The notes: generated by a model from the sequence alone, not told the origin. Shown: positions 36,271 to 46,328, counted from the stretch's first letter. The stretch is DNA of 64,000 nucleotides from Flavobacterium sp. 5 (GCF_002813295.1 NZ_PHUE01000001.1:1054001-1118000); one strand, 5' to 3'. Numbers and translations: made by a program.

Positions 36271-36462
36271 ATTAAAAATCTGAATTCAATTATTATTTTA
36301 GAAGCAATAGCATCTGGTATTTTTGGTTAGATAGTGTCCTTGCTCTTTACTAAATACTTTCTTTATTTAAAGGGAAAAAATAAAGATAAATATTTAACAA
36401 TCAATACTACAACCAGATCGTTACTACTTTTTCATAATCTTCAATAATAATCAAAATCAGAT

Positions 36463-38277
36463 TTATACAGTTGCTAACTCAGGAATAAAGAGCTCCTGTA
36501 GCTCATTTTTATACACATCCAATTGGTTTTCGATAGTTTGTTTACTTTTCTCAAACCAATCGTTAGAGGACAATAATGATTGATAATATTCAATACCATC
36601 ATTCAAATTGGTTCTAAACGCTTTTAATTTTTTGACTTGCGGTGCTGTAATTTGCTCTGAAAATTCATTGATTTCATTTTTCAAATAATCCATGTACATT
36701 TTCAATTCATTGATAATTACATTTGGACGCTCTTTATTTCCAAGCACTGATGCATTTCCATAAATGTGTTTCACCATATCCAAAAGAGAAATTTCCCTGT
36801 CAAAATAAGCCAAATTCGGTCCTGGGCAAATAACAACCCCTTGCGATTGCCCTTTTATTTTAATATCATTTTCAAGATAAGCGGTATTTGCCAAACCTAC
36901 ACATAAACATGATTTCTCTGTGATGCTGTTTTTCTTTTTATCAAAAGCTACTTTAGACATAGAATCCTTTATAGCATTTAATTCTTCTAATTTTAAATCT
37001 TGATAACTTTTAGAAGCTGGACACATTCCTTTTGGGCCATACTCTTTACTCAACGCTAAGAATTTTTTAGGACAAGAACTTCCTGCTTTATCATCTTGAA
37101 TACGTTTTTGTTTAAAAAACTCATTAGTTGTGCCTTTCACTGCATTAAAACGAATACCTAATGGCGAAATATTACTCAAATAAAAATCATCTTCTTTGGC
37201 TTTTTCTAACAATGTTCGAGTAGCTTTATCTACAGAAGTAGCTTCTGGAACTAATAGAAAAGGAGAACCCCAGCCCACAGAATCAACCTGATATTTCTCT
37301 AATAAAAAATCATGTTCCTCGGCTGTACCTACACCACCTTGCACCGTAATTTTTAATTCCAACGGTGCCTGAGGAACATGTAGTCCTTTTATTTCCAAAG
37401 ATTTCACCATCAACTCATGAGCCGATTGTATTAATTCATCTTTCTTTTGTTTAAATTCTTCTAAGATTGGTCCTAATAAATAACCATCTGTAGCAAAGGC
37501 GTGACCTCCACAGTTTAAACCTGATTCTATACGATATTCAGAAACCCAAAGCCCTTTTTTGGCTAAGAAATTTCCCTGAATCATTGCCGAACGAAAATCA
37601 CTTACTTTCAGGATTATTTTCTTTTGTAGCTTATTATTGGTATCAGGATAAAAAACAGGAAAGTTTTCAAAATAAGCGTACAATCTCGGATTCATTCCCG
37701 CCGAAAGCACCACTGATGAAGATAGATTACTATTGGCAAAACCACGCAGAGACGCATGAGCATCATTGAATTCTACAGGTAATTGTTCGTCTTTAATAAA
37801 ATTATCTTTATCGACTTTAGTCATGATATTTACATCAATCTCACCTGGTGAAAGATTTTCTTCAAGGTAATTTTTGATAGTATCTTTAAAAGCAATTCCG
37901 TCGTCTATAAGATTTTGAAGTCCTTTTTTAATTTCTGATTTATTAGGTAGCATCGCAATATAATTCTCCAAAGCCTGTTTGCTTTCTGCTAATTCTAATT
38001 TGAATTTTTCGAATTTATCTTTTACAATAGTATCCATCAAATTTAAATAAGAAGTAACACGCTCGGCACGATAATCATGGATTTTTTCTGTGATTTCCTG
38101 ATATGGTATTTTGAATTTTTCGCTATAGAAAGCATTCATTTTTTCAATCAAATCGTCATCTATAATAGAGACAACAGATGATATTCCATATTGAGCCACT
38201 CGTATTGGGCTATCAATTGTATAAGCCAATCCCATTACAGGAATATGAAAAGTGTGTAGTGGTTTTTTAGTCGTCAT
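36463..38277 (-). CDS. Unrecognised 604-residue flavin-barrel-like protein under an FNR-like site
   Basis: A soluble protein with a central region like nitronate monooxygenase/FabK-type FMN barrels: ITVQGGVGTAEEHDFLL (about 310-326) and VGWGSPFLLVPEATSVD (about 334-350) look like the FMN phosphate loop and the following strand. Cys256 and a C-terminal group of Cys (402, 419, 457, 459, 484; SCPKKF, GMCPASK, SCLCVG, VICPGP) could bind a cluster or metal. Helical, Lys/Glu-rich ends flank it. I start at ATG 38277 (MTTKKPLHTF); the open frame to 38322 overlaps the promoter. No function is known to me. It diverges from nadA. Confidence 0.7.
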   Translation of the reverse strand: MTTKKPLHTFHIPVMGLAYTIDSPIRVAQYGISSVVSIIDDDLIEKMNAFYSEKFKIPYQEITEKIHDYRAERVTSYLNLMDTIVKDKFEKFKLELAESKQALENYIAMLPNKSEIKKGLQNLIDDGIAFKDTIKNYLEENLSPGEIDVNIMTKVDKDNFIKDEQLPVEFNDAHASLRGFANSNLSSSVVLSAGMNPRLYAYFENFPVFYPDTNNKLQKKIILKVSDFRSAMIQGNFLAKKGLWVSEYRIESGLNCGGHAFATDGYLLGPILEEFKQKKDELIQSAHELMVKSLEIKGLHVPQAPLELKITVQGGVGTAEEHDFLLEKYQVDSVGWGSPFLLVPEATSVDKATRTLLEKAKEDDFYLSNISPLGIRFNAVKGTTNEFFKQKRIQDDKAGSSCPKKFLALSKEYGPKGMCPASKSYQDLKLEELNAIKDSMSKVAFDKKKNSITEKSCLCVGLANTAYLENDIKIKGQSQGVVICPGPNLAYFDREISLLDMVKHIYGNASVLGNKERPNVIINELKMYMDYLKNEINEFSEQITAPQVKKLKAFRTNLNDGIEYYQSLLSSNDWFEKSKQTIENQLDVYKNELQELFIPELATV

Positions 38278-38309
38278 AGGTCTAAAAATTGATTCATTAA
38301 AGGTTTGTG

Positions 38310-38352
38310 CAAATATCACCATACTAATTTGCTTAAAAACTGATAAATATCA
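38310..38352 (-). promoter_or_regulatory. FNR-like operator and -7 box of the flavin-barrel-like gene
   Basis: TGATAAATATCA (38341-38352) is centred 29.5 bp from a minus-strand GATATTTG box (38317-38310), the same spacing as at nirK. A start near 38306 would leave a leader of about 29 nt. Confidence 0.55.
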
Positions 38353-38480
38353 TACGAACATGAATCATATTGGAATAGATTTACCAGTTGTAAAAACCGC
38401 AATGGCATTTTTTTAACAAAAACATCTTTTTTGATACTTTTAGAAAGTCAACGAAATCGTGTAGCTTCAAAGTTTTACCT

Positions 38481-38488
38481 TATATTTG
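38481..38488 (+). promoter_or_regulatory. Candidate -7 box for nadA
   Basis: TATATTTG fits TAnnTTTG, 47 bp before the ATG. No clear -33 element. Confidence 0.4.
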
Positions 38489-38535
38489 CATAGAATTAAT
38501 CTCAATTAAAAAAACACCATTAAAGTTTTTAAAAA

Positions 38536-39462
38536 ATGAAAAGTCTTAAAGAACGTATATTGGAATTAAAAAAAGAAAAAAATGCGGTTATACTAGCGCA
38601 TTATTATCAAGAATCCGATATTCAAGATGTGGCTGACTATGTGGGAGATAGCTTGGGATTATCTCAAGAAGCAATGAAAGTTGATGCCGATATTATTCTT
38701 TTTGCAGGAGTTCATTTTATGGCCGAAACTGCCAAAATATTAAATCCTACCAAAAAAGTAATTTTACCAGATTTAAAAGCAGGCTGTTCTCTAGCTGAAT
38801 CATGTCCTCCGGAAGATTTCAAAAAATTTACTGAGGCCCACCCTGATCATATTGTAATCACTTACGTAAACTGTTCTGCCGAAGTTAAGGCATTGACTGA
38901 TATTGTGGTTACGTCTTCAAACGCTGTCAAAATTGTAGAATCTATTCCAAAAGATAAACCTATAATTTTTGCACCAGATAAAAATTTAGGAAAATATGTA
39001 ATGGAGCAAACAGGCAGAGAGATGCTACTTTGGGATGGATCGTGTATCGTACACGAAGCATTTTCACTAGACAAACTGATAGCTTTGTACAAACTGAATC
39101 CAGATGCTCAAATCATTGCACATCCAGAATCTGAAACGCATATTCTAAAAACTGCAAACTATATTGGTTCTACAGCAGGGATGATTAATTATGTAAAAAC
39201 CAATCCAAGCAACAAATTTATTGTAGCTACCGAAGCTGGAATTTTGCATAAAATGAAACAGGAAGTACCTGATAAAATTCTGATTCCGGCTCCGTCGAAC
39301 GAAGACAATACCTGTGCTTGTAGTGAATGTGGATATATGAAAATGAACACCTTACAAAAAGTATACGACTGTTTATTGAATGAAACTCCCGAAATTAATG
39401 TTCCTGATGACATTAGAGAAAAAGCATTAATCCCTATCGAACGTATGCTCGAATTATCTTAA
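38536..39462 (+). CDS. nadA: Quinolinate synthase
   Basis: A 308-residue 4Fe-4S enzyme that condenses iminoaspartate with dihydroxyacetone phosphate to quinolinate, a step of NAD synthesis. Family blocks [32 protein letters not shown] and [15 protein letters not shown] are visible, the Cys among them including cluster ligands. Length fits the short form. The next gene, nadB, begins 2 bp after the stop, so the two are co-transcribed and the unstable intermediate may be handed over. Confidence 0.96.
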   Translation: MKSLKERILELKKEKNAVILAHYYQESDIQDVADYVGDSLGLSQEAMKVDADIILFAGVHFMAETAKILNPTKKVILPDLKAGCSLAESCPPEDFKKFTEAHPDHIVITYVNCSAEVKALTDIVVTSSNAVKIVESIPKDKPIIFAPDKNLGKYVMEQTGREMLLWDGSCIVHEAFSLDKLIALYKLNPDAQIIAHPESETHILKTANYIGSTAGMINYVKTNPSNKFIVATEAGILHKMKQEVPDKILIPAPSNEDNTCACSECGYMKMNTLQKVYDCLLNETPEINVPDDIREKALIPIERMLELS

Positions 39463-39464
39463 GA

Positions 39465-41000
39465 ATGATTACAACCAATTATTTAATTATAGGTTCTGGA
39501 GTTGCAGGTCTAACATTTGCACTCAAAATGGCCAATCGTTTCCCCGAAAGAAACATTACCATTGTAACCAAAGCAAATGCCGACGAGTCTAACACTAAAT
39601 ATGCTCAAGGTGGTATTGCTATTGTTACCGACAAAACCGAAGATTCGTATCAAAAACATATTGAAGACACCCTAATTTGTGGTGATGGATTGTGTGACGA
39701 AGAAGTAGTTAAAATGGTTGTAACCGAAGGCCCTAAACGATTAAAAGAATTGATTGAATGGGGTGCTCAATTTGATAAAAATGCCAAAGGAACTTTTGAC
39801 TTAGGCAAAGAAGGCGGACATTCTGAAAACAGAGTAGTTCATCATAAAGACCAAACGGGTCACGAAATTCAGCGTGCTATTTTGGAACAAGTAATGAATA
39901 AAGAAAACATTACCGTTTTGGATCATCATTTTGCATTAGAATTAATTACACAAGATAATCGTTGCGTTGGTGCTTATGCGCTTGACGAAAAGACAAACGA
40001 AATACTTACCTATCAATCCGATTTTACCTTACTAGCCACTGGCGGTATTGGACATTTATACGGACACACCACCAACCCTATCATAGCAACAGGAGACGGA
40101 ATAGCGATGGCTTATCGTGCGAATGCTGCTATTCAGGACATGGAATTTATACAATTTCATCCAACAGCTTTATTTGATAAAGGAAGTGGCTCAAAATTTT
40201 TAATTTCCGAAGCGGTTCGCGGTTTTGGCGCTCATTTGAGAACCAAAAAAGGCGATTTATTCATGGAACGTTATGATCCAAGAGGCGATCTGGCTTCGAG
40301 AGATATAGTTTCGCAAAGTATTGATTTGGAACTCAAAAAATCGGGAGACGAATGTGTTTATTTAGATTGTACACACTTAGATATGGTTGGATTCAAAAAA
40401 CATTTTCCGATGATTTATAACCATTGTAAAAAAATGGGTATTGATCTTGAAAAAGACTGGATTCCTGTAGTTCCTGCCCAGCATTATTTATGTGGAGGAA
40501 TAGTGGTTGACCGCAGTGGAAAAACCTCTATAGAAAATTTATTTGCCTGTGGCGAATGTTCAAGAACTGGTTTGCACGGCGCCAACAGACTTGCTTCAAA
40601 TTCACTTTTGGAAGCTTTAGTCTATTCCGATAAAATATACCATTACTTGGCAGATAATCCATTTACAGCGACAAAAACAACTACTGCTATCCCAGAATGG
40701 TCTATTCAATCTAAAACAAAAGTATCACCAGAATATATCGCTCTAACTAAAGCAAAACTGCAATTATTAATGCGTCAAAATGCTGGAATCGTTCGATTTG
40801 AATCGGATTTATTGAAAGCTAAAGAAACGCTTAAAAGTATGCAAACCGAAATCAATGAAGTGATTCAAAATCATTTAGTTTGTACTGATTTATACGAATT
40901 GAACAATATGTTAGCTATCGGAACGCTTATTGTACAACAATCTATTGACCGTAACGGTAATTGTGGCGGATTTGTAAAATTTGATTCGAAAGACATTTAA
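39465..41000 (+). CDS. nadB: L-aspartate oxidase
   Basis: A 511-residue flavoprotein oxidising aspartate to iminoaspartate for NadA. The FAD site YLIIGSGVAGLTFALKMA opens the chain. Conserved succinate-dehydrogenase-like blocks follow: QGGIAIVTD, HHKDQTGHEIQRAI, DMEFIQFHPTALF and LACGECSRTGLHGANRLA. It is in a tight operon with nadA and followed by a terminator. Under anaerobic conditions fumarate could replace oxygen as acceptor, as known for the family. Confidence 0.96.
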   Translation: MITTNYLIIGSGVAGLTFALKMANRFPERNITIVTKANADESNTKYAQGGIAIVTDKTEDSYQKHIEDTLICGDGLCDEEVVKMVVTEGPKRLKELIEWGAQFDKNAKGTFDLGKEGGHSENRVVHHKDQTGHEIQRAILEQVMNKENITVLDHHFALELITQDNRCVGAYALDEKTNEILTYQSDFTLLATGGIGHLYGHTTNPIIATGDGIAMAYRANAAIQDMEFIQFHPTALFDKGSGSKFLISEAVRGFGAHLRTKKGDLFMERYDPRGDLASRDIVSQSIDLELKKSGDECVYLDCTHLDMVGFKKHFPMIYNHCKKMGIDLEKDWIPVVPAQHYLCGGIVVDRSGKTSIENLFACGECSRTGLHGANRLASNSLLEALVYSDKIYHYLADNPFTATKTTTAIPEWSIQSKTKVSPEYIALTKAKLQLLMRQNAGIVRFESDLLKAKETLKSMQTEINEVIQNHLVCTDLYELNNMLAIGTLIVQQSIDRNGNCGGFVKFDSKDI

Positions 41001-41020
41001 CAAACTACTTTTTGAAATAA

Positions 41021-41048
41021 AAAAATCCTAGCTATAACTAGGATTTTT
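41021..41048 (+). terminator. Terminator after nadB
   Basis: AAAAATCCTAG, loop CTATA, then ACTAGGATTTTT. It lies between nadB and the convergent nitrate reductase operon and may work both ways. Confidence 0.75.
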
Positions 41049-41073
41049 ACTCAATAAAACTATTTACAATTTT

Positions 41074-41325
41074 TTATTTTTGTTGTTTTTGATTTCCAGA
41101 TGGCAAGTAATACAGCCAACTAAATCCTATCAAAAACAAAATTAAAGAAGCTACAAAAGCAGGTATCAATATTTCTCGATTGTTATCTAAAGCGTTATTT
41201 AAAGAAGCATATAATAACCAAATCTGAATGGTAACATTCAAAATTAATATAAAAATTAAGGTCGAAAGAATGTTGTTTAGCTTATTAGGATTGGCTTGAT
41301 TCTGACTGGTTCTAAAAGTACTCAT
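41074..41325 (-). CDS. Small two-helix membrane protein of the nitrate reductase operon
   Basis: An 83-residue protein with two hydrophobic helices (about 20-40 and 53-72) and charged ends. It follows the Rieske gene by 19 bp and is the last gene of the operon. It may correspond to a DUF family seen beside flavobacterial nitrate reductases (DUF6755), but I cannot verify this. A role in assembling or anchoring the complex is inference. Confidence 0.65.
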   Translation of the reverse strand: MSTFRTSQNQANPNKLNNILSTLIFILILNVTIQIWLLYASLNNALDNNREILIPAFVASLILFLIGFSWLYYLPSGNQKQQK

Positions 41326-41344
41326 AATAATATATTTTTAGTAT

Positions 41345-41860
41345 TTAAACAGCATGTTCTTCGTGATGAGATGCTTTTACATAGATATCGTTCTCTTTAA
41401 AAAACACTTCCAAACTTGGTAAAGCTCTTGGTGGCGGTCCTCCCAAAACATCTCCTGTTTTCGCATCAAATGAACCTTCGTGACAAGGACAGTGAATAAT
41501 TCCCGTGCCAGGTTTATAAAAAACTGAGCACGATAAGTGTGTACATTTTTGCTCATAAGCCTTGAAATCTCCGTTTTCTAGATGAATCAAAATGTAAGGT
41601 ATGGTACTGCCTTTGATTACAAAAGCTCTGGTTCCACCCAGAGGCACTTCTTCTTTTTTGCAAACAAAATGTTCTCCTTCTACTTCTTCTTTGGGAAGCA
41701 AATAGGCTTTAGCAGCAACTAATCCACTACCTACCATCAATCCGCCCGAAACAAGGGTAAGGAATTTAGCAAAATCACGACGACTAACATTTGTCGCTTG
41801 CTGTTTTAGAATTGGAAAATCTTTCTTCCAATTTTTATTTAAATTATCTTCTTTTGACAT
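41345..41860 (-). CDS. Tat-exported Rieske 2Fe-2S protein
   Basis: A 171-residue Rieske protein. A twin-arginine signal (SRRDFAKFLTL, Arg27-Arg28) and a single hydrophobic helix (about 34-52) anchor it in the membrane with the cluster outside. The cluster motif is CTHLSC (Cys106, His108) and CPCHEGSFD (Cys124, His127), with Cys111 and Cys126 as the likely disulfide. It ends with the GGPPPRALP loop. It lies in a nitrate reductase operon and probably takes electrons from quinol with the cytochrome b encoded upstream, as in a bc-type module. Confidence 0.9.
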   Translation of the reverse strand: MSKEDNLNKNWKKDFPILKQQATNVSRRDFAKFLTLVSGGLMVGSGLVAAKAYLLPKEEVEGEHFVCKKEEVPLGGTRAFVIKGSTIPYILIHLENGDFKAYEQKCTHLSCSVFYKPGTGIIHCPCHEGSFDAKTGDVLGGPPPRALPSLEVFFKENDIYVKASHHEEHAV

Positions 41861-41906
41861 TCTTTTATATTGTAAAAGTTTCAGATTCCGTTTATAGCTG
41901 CTGATT

Positions 41907-42476
41907 TTAATATATTATCAACTCAGTACTTCCTTTCGGCATCATAATATTCACTTTGGTATTGACGATTTCTTTACCAAAAATAAAACTATTGACTGGT
42001 GTACTGTTTGGACGCATTTCTTCAATTTCAGTTCTTGTTCCAAAAAACAAAGCGCCACTTGGACAAACCGTAGCGCACATTGGTTTTTTACCAATACTAG
42101 TTCGGTCATAACACATCGTGCACTTCATCATCAAATCATAGGATTCTTCTTTTTTAGGCACACCAAAAGGGCAAGCCATCACACAATTAGAGCAACCAAT
42201 ACATCTTTCTGTATTTGCAGTATGTACAATTCCGTTTTCATCTTTGGATATCGCATCGGCAGGACATACATTCGCGCATACAGGGTCATCACAATGCATA
42301 CAAACCTGAACTGTGGTTTGCACAGTTGCAGCTCTATCCACATAATTAACGTGAATTAAAGATTCCTGGCCGTTCGTTTCACATTCGGCGCAAGCCAATT
42401 CACAGGCTTTACAGCCAATACAACGCTGCATATCTACAAAAAATTCCTCGTTTTTATTGAAACTCGTATAATTCAT
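41907..42476 (-). CDS. 4Fe-4S electron-transfer subunit of the nitrate reductase
   Basis: A 189-residue ferredoxin-like protein of the DMSO reductase/NrfC type. Four Cys groups are present: [37 protein letters not shown] and [14 protein letters not shown], so about four clusters. No Tat or Sec signal is seen, so it should be cytoplasmic with the catalytic subunit. It follows the catalytic gene by 16 bp and would wire the molybdopterin site to the membrane subunits. Confidence 0.9.
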   Translation of the reverse strand: MNYTSFNKNEEFFVDMQRCIGCKACELACAECETNGQESLIHVNYVDRAATVQTTVQVCMHCDDPVCANVCPADAISKDENGIVHTANTERCIGCSNCVMACPFGVPKKEESYDLMMKCTMCYDRTSIGKKPMCATVCPSGALFFGTRTEIEEMRPNSTPVNSFIFGKEIVNTKVNIMMPKGSTELIIY

Positions 42477-42492
42477 CTTTCTTTTTTATAGA

Positions 42493-44709
42493 TTAAACGC
42501 TTGCATATGCCGTTGATTCTTTAGATGGTGCCGCAATCTCTTTGAGCGGTTCCAAGTGGCAGGCACACACTTTAAATTCAGGAATTTTCGAAATCGGATC
42601 TAATGTTCCAGGTGTTAATTGATTCGCCGATTTTTTACCAGACCAATGATATGGAATAAAAACAGTATCCTCCCGAATCGTTTCTACTATATTCGCAGGA
42701 AAAATTCCTTCCCCGCGTCGGGTAGAAACTTTTACTAATTCTCTTTGCTTAATCCCATATTGTTGCGCCATTTTGGGATGAATTTCCAATAATGGTTCTG
42801 GAAATTGATCTACCAATTTACCAATACGACGAGTTTGTGTTCCGCTTAAATACTGAGACACCACACGACCTGTCGTCAAAATCACAGGAAAATCTTCATC
42901 AGTTACTTCACCAGGTAGTTTGTACGGAGCAGGATTAAAATGTGCTTTTCCATCAGGAGTTTTAAACTTTTTGTCTTCCCACAATCGTGGTGTTCCCGGA
43001 TGACCTATTTCTGGACAAGGCCAAAAAACACCCATTTCATCTTCAATTCTTTTATATGTAATTCCGTAATAATCGGCCGTTCCACCTTTGGATGCTACCC
43101 GCAATTCATTAAAAATAGCTTCACTATTTTCATAGGTAAATTTATCTTTTACCCCCAAACGTTTCGCTAATTCCAAAATGATAGAAGTATCTGTTCTAGC
43201 ATTACCTGGAGGCGTAACCGCTTGACGAATACGAATCACTCTTCCCTCTGCAGATGTAGTTGTACCCTCTTCCTCTTCCTGCAAAGAACCAGCAAGAATT
43301 ATATCGGCGTGGCGCGCCGTTTCATTCAGGAAAAAGTCAATACACACATAATACTCCAATTTCTCTAAAGCTTCGCGAACGTAATTACTATTTGGTAAAG
43401 AAACCAACGGATTAAAACAAATCGAAATCAATCCTTTAATTTCACCACGATGAATAGCTTCGATAATTTCATAAGCCGAAAGTCCTTTTCCAGGCATATC
43501 TTTTTCGTCTATACCCCAAACTTCCGAAATATACTTACGGTGTTCAGGATTCTCTATATCTCTGTTTCCAGGTAATTGATCACATTTATGACCATGTTCT
43601 CTGCCTCCTTGACCATTTCCTTGACCAGTAATTGTTCCGTAACCACAATATGGCCTTCCAATTCTTCCTGTTGCCAATACTAAATTGATACAGCCCAAAA
43701 CATTATCTACACCTTTTGAGTGGTGTTCGATTCCACGAGCGTGAAGTAAGAAACTCGTTTTAGCTTTACCCCATAACTCAGCGGCTTCGCGAATTTTATT
43801 TTTATCAATTCCAGTTATTTCCTCAGCCCATTCTAGAGTATAATCCTTTACAGCATCAATCGTTTCTTGAAAACCTGAAGTATAATTATCTATAAAATCA
43901 TGATCCAGCATATCGTGATCCACCAAATATTTCAGCATGGCTCCATACAAAGCCGAATCCGTTCCTGGGCGAACATCAAGATGAATATCCGCAGTTCTTG
44001 CCAACGGAATCATTCTTGGATCTATTACAATAATTTTGGCACCACGATCACGAGCTTTCCAAATCCAGTGTGTCAAAGTTGGAAATGTCTCACTAATATT
44101 AGCACCCGCAACAATTATCACTTCCGCATACTCTAAATCCGAATAATTATTCGAAGCCCGGTCCAATCCAAATGCTTTTTTGTTTCCAGCACCAGCACTC
44201 ACCATACACAAACGTCCGTTGTAATCCAGATTTTTAGTTTTCAAAGCCACACGAGCAAACTTCCCAACCAAATAACTTTTTTCATTAGTCAGCGAAACAC
44301 CCGATAACATAGAGAATGCATCGTTCCCATACTTCTCTTGAATACGTTGAATTTCCGAAACCGTTTTACTCATTGCATCGTCCCAATCCAAAGGCACAAA
44401 ACCTTGTCCTTCCACTCTTTTCAAAGGCGACAACAATCGGTCTGGATGATTATTTTGCAAATAGCGCTGTACTCCTTTTGGACATAATCTTCCCTCATTA
44501 AAAGGAAATTCCATCCAAGGTTCAAACCCCACTACTTTATTTTCTTTCACCAATAATTGAATTCCACATTGCATTCCGCAAAAACAACAATGCGTTTTCA
44601 CAGCCTCATCTGGCTCATCCCTGCCCACATATCCGTCCTTAGGCGCATAATTAAGCGTAGGTCCAAAATGTTTTACTATATTCTCTTCTTTAACTGGTAA
44701 TTTCGCCAT
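42493..44709 (-). CDS. Molybdopterin nitrate reductase, catalytic subunit
   Basis: A 738-residue molybdopterin-guanine-dinucleotide oxidoreductase of the Nap/Nas type. An N-terminal 4Fe-4S site uses Cys41, Cys44, Cys48 and Cys76 ([15 protein letters not shown]). Conserved blocks [47 protein letters not shown] and [22 protein letters not shown] follow. No Tat signal is present, so it should be cytoplasmic, unlike NapA. Context (NarK transporters, Moco genes, cytochrome b, Rieske) supports nitrate as substrate; an assimilatory role is less likely because no nitrite-to-ammonia reductase is nearby. Upstream lie repeat copy C and the cytochrome gene. Confidence 0.88.
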   Translation of the reverse strand: MAKLPVKEENIVKHFGPTLNYAPKDGYVGRDEPDEAVKTHCCFCGMQCGIQLLVKENKVVGFEPWMEFPFNEGRLCPKGVQRYLQNNHPDRLLSPLKRVEGQGFVPLDWDDAMSKTVSEIQRIQEKYGNDAFSMLSGVSLTNEKSYLVGKFARVALKTKNLDYNGRLCMVSAGAGNKKAFGLDRASNNYSDLEYAEVIIVAGANISETFPTLTHWIWKARDRGAKIIVIDPRMIPLARTADIHLDVRPGTDSALYGAMLKYLVDHDMLDHDFIDNYTSGFQETIDAVKDYTLEWAEEITGIDKNKIREAAELWGKAKTSFLLHARGIEHHSKGVDNVLGCINLVLATGRIGRPYCGYGTITGQGNGQGGREHGHKCDQLPGNRDIENPEHRKYISEVWGIDEKDMPGKGLSAYEIIEAIHRGEIKGLISICFNPLVSLPNSNYVREALEKLEYYVCIDFFLNETARHADIILAGSLQEEEEGTTTSAEGRVIRIRQAVTPPGNARTDTSIILELAKRLGVKDKFTYENSEAIFNELRVASKGGTADYYGITYKRIEDEMGVFWPCPEIGHPGTPRLWEDKKFKTPDGKAHFNPAPYKLPGEVTDEDFPVILTTGRVVSQYLSGTQTRRIGKLVDQFPEPLLEIHPKMAQQYGIKQRELVKVSTRRGEGIFPANIVETIREDTVFIPYHWSGKKSANQLTPGTLDPISKIPEFKVCACHLEPLKEIAAPSKESTAYASV

Positions 44710-44959
44710 TTTTATTTTTTTACAGTTAACTGTTTTTTAAAATCATTATCTAAAATCTGAATTCTGCAATCTGAAATTCATTCTCTGGGCGTGCCACCAT
44801 CCTGATAAAAGGGCTAATTCTCTTTGTGGTTATACGCCCTTTTATCAGGATGCTGTCGGGCTATTCAGGCTACTTCGGTAGCTTCTTTCTATCCCTCACG
44901 CAGTCCTAACAACCTTTATCTATAAATGAAACGATAGTATTTATAACATCTTTCAATAT
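44710..44959. other. 250-bp gap inside the nitrate reductase gene group
   Basis: Holds repeat copy C and, next to the catalytic gene, the palindrome ACAGTTAACTGT. No TAnnTTTG box is obvious, so transcription from the cytochrome b gene may read through the repeat. Confidence 0.5.
44786..44914 (-). repeat. Dispersed hairpin repeat, copy C
   Basis: A 129-bp element in the inverse orientation to copy B (9847-9973). They share CTGCGTGAGGGATAGAA-type sequence, CTACCGAAGTAG, GCCCGACAG, a TAAAAGGGC stem and GGCACGCCCAG. The main stem pairs CATCCTGATAAAAGGGC with its exact complement. Confidence 0.75.
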
Positions 44960-46021
44960 TTATCCAAATAAATTCCCGCCTTCTAGCCTGGCTTTCAAAT
45001 GTGCTTGTGCCAATCGAGATCTTTTACCTTCTGGACTCAAATCTAAATGAGATGTACCGTCTTCATGCGTAAAATCAAAACCCAATTGCTCCGTTACGGT
45101 TTTCAAATCCTGAATATGCAGTTTGGTAGCAAACTCCTCGCCTGTATGCGGGCAAACTGCCATTCCCAACTTCCTACCTTGCTTGTTGTAAATATGTGCC
45201 CCAATTTGAGCAGGGCGCTGAATTATATGAAAAAACTTTCCAAACGGAATCCAAATCAAAAACATTATCACTGTAACCGCGTGTAAAACAGCCAAGAAAT
45301 CAAATGCAAATCCTTTCATAAACTGATAGGAATACGTCAATCCCAATCCTGTTACCGAAATGGCAATCAATAAAATTAACGGTAGCAAATCGCCTTCAAA
45401 AGACTGAGTGGCAATTAATCCAGGATTCGTCAAACGTCTTCTCAAATAATAAAGAGAACCAAAAATAACCAAGTACGAAGACCAATTCAAAGCGTGAAAA
45501 GTCAAAAATGCGGTAATCGAATCCAAATTAAAATCCATTACTTTAAATCCAAAAAAATACGCTTCGTACACCGAAATTGAATTTGGAGCCATCGCAAAGT
45601 TAATCCAACCAAAAGTTAGTGGTATCGTAATTAAAAATGCAGAAGTACAACCTACAGCGATCATAAAATGTGCCATCCAACGGTATTTCCCCCTTGGATA
45701 AATAAACTTTTGAAAAGCAATATTCTCTACAGATTCCTTAGTAGCAAACCAAAAATGCGAAAACACCTTTCCTGTTATCAAATACGTAATCCCACGTTTG
45801 AAATAAATCCAAGTAGGTGGTCTTTGCAACCAAACCGTATAGCGATATATAATTCCAAAAAAAGCGAACACCGTCCCAAATAAATAAGTCACCAGTGCCG
45901 CATCAAAATTTTGTAGTTTTCTGGAACCAAAAAAGACAAGAGCAACCATAAAAATCGAAAGCCCGGTTGCAATCAGTAAAGCTTTGGTGTTATATGTTTT
46001 GTTTTTCATACTTAAATGCAT
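44960..46021 (-). CDS. Cytochrome b-type membrane subunit for nitrate reduction
   Basis: A 353-residue protein with about seven hydrophobic helices. Helical His residues (GKYRWMAHFMIAVGC, FLTFHALNWSSYLVIFG, FLAVLHAVTVIMFLIWIPFGKFFH) fit heme b ligation in a NarI/respiratory cytochrome b-like protein. A hydrophilic C-terminal tail of about 85 residues follows with a CPHTGEEF motif. It lies upstream of the catalytic subunit in the same direction. An alternative start at 46009 (MKNKTYN) removes four residues. It would oxidise quinol; the NarI family assignment is tentative. Confidence 0.7.
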   Translation of the reverse strand: MHLSMKNKTYNTKALLIATGLSIFMVALVFFGSRKLQNFDAALVTYLFGTVFAFFGIIYRYTVWLQRPPTWIYFKRGITYLITGKVFSHFWFATKESVENIAFQKFIYPRGKYRWMAHFMIAVGCTSAFLITIPLTFGWINFAMAPNSISVYEAYFFGFKVMDFNLDSITAFLTFHALNWSSYLVIFGSLYYLRRRLTNPGLIATQSFEGDLLPLILLIAISVTGLGLTYSYQFMKGFAFDFLAVLHAVTVIMFLIWIPFGKFFHIIQRPAQIGAHIYNKQGRKLGMAVCPHTGEEFATKLHIQDLKTVTEQLGFDFTHEDGTSHLDLSPEGKRSRLAQAHLKARLEGGNLFG

Positions 46022-46102
46022 TTTTCTTATAAATCATAAGTTCAAGTTTAAAGCAGGTTAAAACGAACTCAAGTTTAATTTAAAAACCGTTTTATTTTAT
46101 TG

Positions 46103-46143
46103 TAAAATTAGCAAAAGAAACACTAAGTAAAAATACTTAAGTA
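46103..46143 (-). promoter_or_regulatory. Nitrate reductase promoter with TACTTAAGTA palindrome
   Basis: A minus-strand TAATTTTA box (46110-46103) lies 28.5 bp from the centre of TACTTAAGTA (46134-46143). The same palindrome, followed at the same offset by CTTAGT, occurs upstream of narK2 at 50363-50372. Confidence 0.45.
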
Positions 46144-46224
46144 ATTTTGTAAACACAAATGGATAAAAATATGTTACATTATAAAATATTATATGACTAT
46201 CCTTTTCTAATACTAATTATAGAA

Positions 46225-46328
46225 AATGGCACACAGATAACACGGATTAAACAGATTCTCACAGATCGAATTTAAAAGTAACTATAAAAATCCGCGCCAA
46301 TCAGTTTAATCCGTATAATCCGTGGCCT
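46225..46328. repeat. Long imperfect palindromic repeat
   Basis: The left arm carries CACAGATAACACGGATTAAA, the right arm TTTAATCCGTATAATCCGTG. These pair imperfectly over about 30 bp. A degenerate right half also occurs at 56625-56653. This is a Bacteroidota-style intergenic palindrome of unknown role. Confidence 0.65.
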
